Shown here: positions 63,109 to 64,000 of the stretch, piece after piece | Layout of the letters: each line of letters begins with the position of its first letter | How positions within the stretch are numbered: position 1 is the stretch's first letter | DNA from: Nonomuraea basaltis | Lineage (GTDB): Bacteria; Actinomycetota; Actinomycetes; Streptosporangiales; Streptosporangiaceae | DNA: 64,000 nt | NCBI RefSeq assembly: GCF_005893125.1 | Contig: NZ_VCJS01000023.1 | Coordinates: forward strand, 37,400 to 101,399 | Direction: 5' to 3' | Program-made: the position numbers and the translations under genes | Notes under the pieces: model-generated | Told to the model about the DNA's origin: nothing | The model's input: only the letters and a program-made list of their open reading frames with translations | Database searches by the model: none

Positions 63109-64000
63109 TCATTGCCCGGAAGCGCGAGTGAGAGCCCCGTCATGGGCGATGACGTCGGCGGCGGAGGGAGTGGAGAGGGGCGGCACGGCGGTGGCGTACT
63201 GGTGGATCTCCGTGAGCCTGAGCACGAGCGGCACCGTGCCGTTCTCGGTCGCCCACTGGGCCTCTTCTGGCACCGGGATGATGAACGTCCGGTTCGCCAC
63301 CGTTCTCGTGGAGGTGGTCCGCGAGAGCGAGTACTGGATCAACGCCCCGCCGTTCTCGGTGCGCAGCGCGTAGACGGGCCAGTTGTCGGCGCTGAAGATC
63401 GAGTCGTAGCTGTAGCCGTCCTCGCGCGCCAGCGCCCGGTCCTCGGCGATCTGCTCGGCCACCTCGGTCGTGTACGGGCCCTCCGCGATGAGCCCGGCCG
63501 TGACCCCGGCGGTCCCCGTCTCGGCCACGCTGGCGTGCACGGGCTGCATGAACTGCGGGCTGATCGTGACGGTCTTGTCGTCGGGCGCCAGCGCGGTCGC
63601 GTAGCCGTCGGCGTCCGTCTTGATGTCCGGCACCCGCTGCCCAGGCAGGAGCTGGGCCGCCGAGCTGAGCCGCCAGCGGTCGGACTTGGCGAACGTCAGC
63701 AGCGTCGGCCGGCCGTCGCGCGTCGCCAGCGCGCTGAACCACGGCGCCCGCTCGCCCGCCGCGAACTTGGGCACGAACAGCGTCGGCCGCCCCCACCTGT
63801 AGCGGGGCGGCGCGTAGTCGGTGGACAGATAGGCGGCCACGGTGAGCGGCGTCTGGCCGCCGGTCGTGAGGTCGGCCGCGAAGGCCAGACGCCCATCGAG
63901 GTCGCTCTTCACCCGCAGCGTGTCGTCGGTGACGGTGATCTCGGTGAACACCTTGGCGGCTTCGTCCCGCGTGACGGCCACCGGGGCCGGGGAGGGCGAG
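63109..64000 (-). CDS. C-terminal part of a secreted or lipoprotein-like conserved protein (cut by window edge)
   Basis: The frame stays open to the right edge; the apparent GTG at 63981 is internal because a Ser/Pro linker (SPSPAPVAVTRDEA) continues upstream, the kind that follows a lipoprotein signal. At least 296 residues are present. They contain YAPPRYRWGRPTLFVPKF, RAPWFSALATRDGRPTLLTF and a late TFIIPVPEEAQWATENG stretch. I do not recognise the family with certainty; it looks like a large extracellular actinobacterial domain of unknown function. Two short direct repeats follow the stop. Confidence 0.7.
   Translation of the reverse strand, partial: SPSPAPVAVTRDEAAKVFTEITVTDDTLRVKSDLDGRLAFAADLTTGGQTPLTVAAYLSTDYAPPRYRWGRPTLFVPKFAAGERAPWFSALATRDGRPTLLTFAKSDRWRLSSAAQLLPGQRVPDIKTDADGYATALAPDDKTVTISPQFMQPVHASVAETGTAGVTAGLIAEGPYTTEVAEQIAEDRALAREDGYSYDSIFSADNWPVYALRTENGGALIQYSLSRTTSTRTVANRTFIIPVPEEAQWATENGTVPLVLRLTEIHQYATAVPPLSTPSAADVIAHDGALTRASGQ

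Overview
The window is high-GC actinomycete chromosomal DNA. Third codon positions are almost all G or C, GTG starts are common, and many genes join at ATGA or GTGA overlaps. The mtrA-mtrB-lpqB-comF-hpf-secA backbone, the Rv3235-type neighbour of secA, and a DasR/PTS region point to the order Streptosporangiales; a Nonomuraea-like genome is my best guess from gene order and protein style. I saw no rRNA, tRNA, CRISPR array, insertion sequence, phage gene or integrase. Nearly everything looks like stable chromosome.

Region 1 (1-15.3 kb, envelope and core): a leftward DUF4350 / DUF4129 / membrane-protein operon lies divergent to mtrA-mtrB-lpqB (cell-wall two-component system and its lipoprotein), followed by comF. 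Next comes a 628-base gap holding what looks like a large structured RNA with its own promoter, directly upstream of the ribosome hibernation gene hpf. The position matches the known raiA RNA class. After it come an orphan LuxR-type response regulator, an AlkX/YcaQ-type DNA glycosylase, a small membrane protein, secA and an Rv3235-family gene.

Region 2 (15.4-25.0 kb, amino-sugar PTS): two tandem GlcNAc-type EIIC permeases and the GntR regulator dasR are read leftward. Across a 127-base gap with DasR-like operators, a SIS-domain sugar-phosphate enzyme, EIIB, EIIA (crr), HPr (ptsH), Enzyme I (ptsI) and a NagZ-like lipoprotein are read rightward. Together they form a complete GlcNAc uptake, phosphorylation and cell-wall recycling set. 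A solitary ATP synthase a-subunit gene, with no other atp genes nearby, ends the block convergently with nagZ.

Region 3 (25.1-40.6 kb, accessory transport and metabolism): a three-gene ABC exporter in which one permease carries a large extracytoplasmic lectin-like insert; a histidine kinase/response regulator pair joined through a 44-base tandem repeat; a rhamnose-type sugar ABC importer; an AraC regulator divergent to an SDR-MDR fusion oxidoreductase plus an FMN reductase; and acetoacetyl-CoA synthetase.

Region 4 (40.7-53.9 kb): a serine beta-lactamase-like gene coupled to a LysR regulator and divergent to a penicillin-binding transpeptidase; three HAD-fold phosphatase-like proteins, none with a canonical DxD motif; small secreted and hypothetical proteins; a Tat-exported berberine-bridge-type oxidase; a NuoF-ferredoxin fusion beside a bis-heme membrane protein; and a DUF1996/DUF4142 secreted pair.

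Region 5 (54.0-64.0 kb): an ECF sigma factor with a 65-residue zinc-finger anti-sigma factor, tryptophan 2,3-dioxygenase, the giant NAD-dependent glutamate dehydrogenase, an ABC exporter, a 77-residue helix-turn-helix protein under a large symmetric operator, and the end of a secreted protein cut by the right edge.
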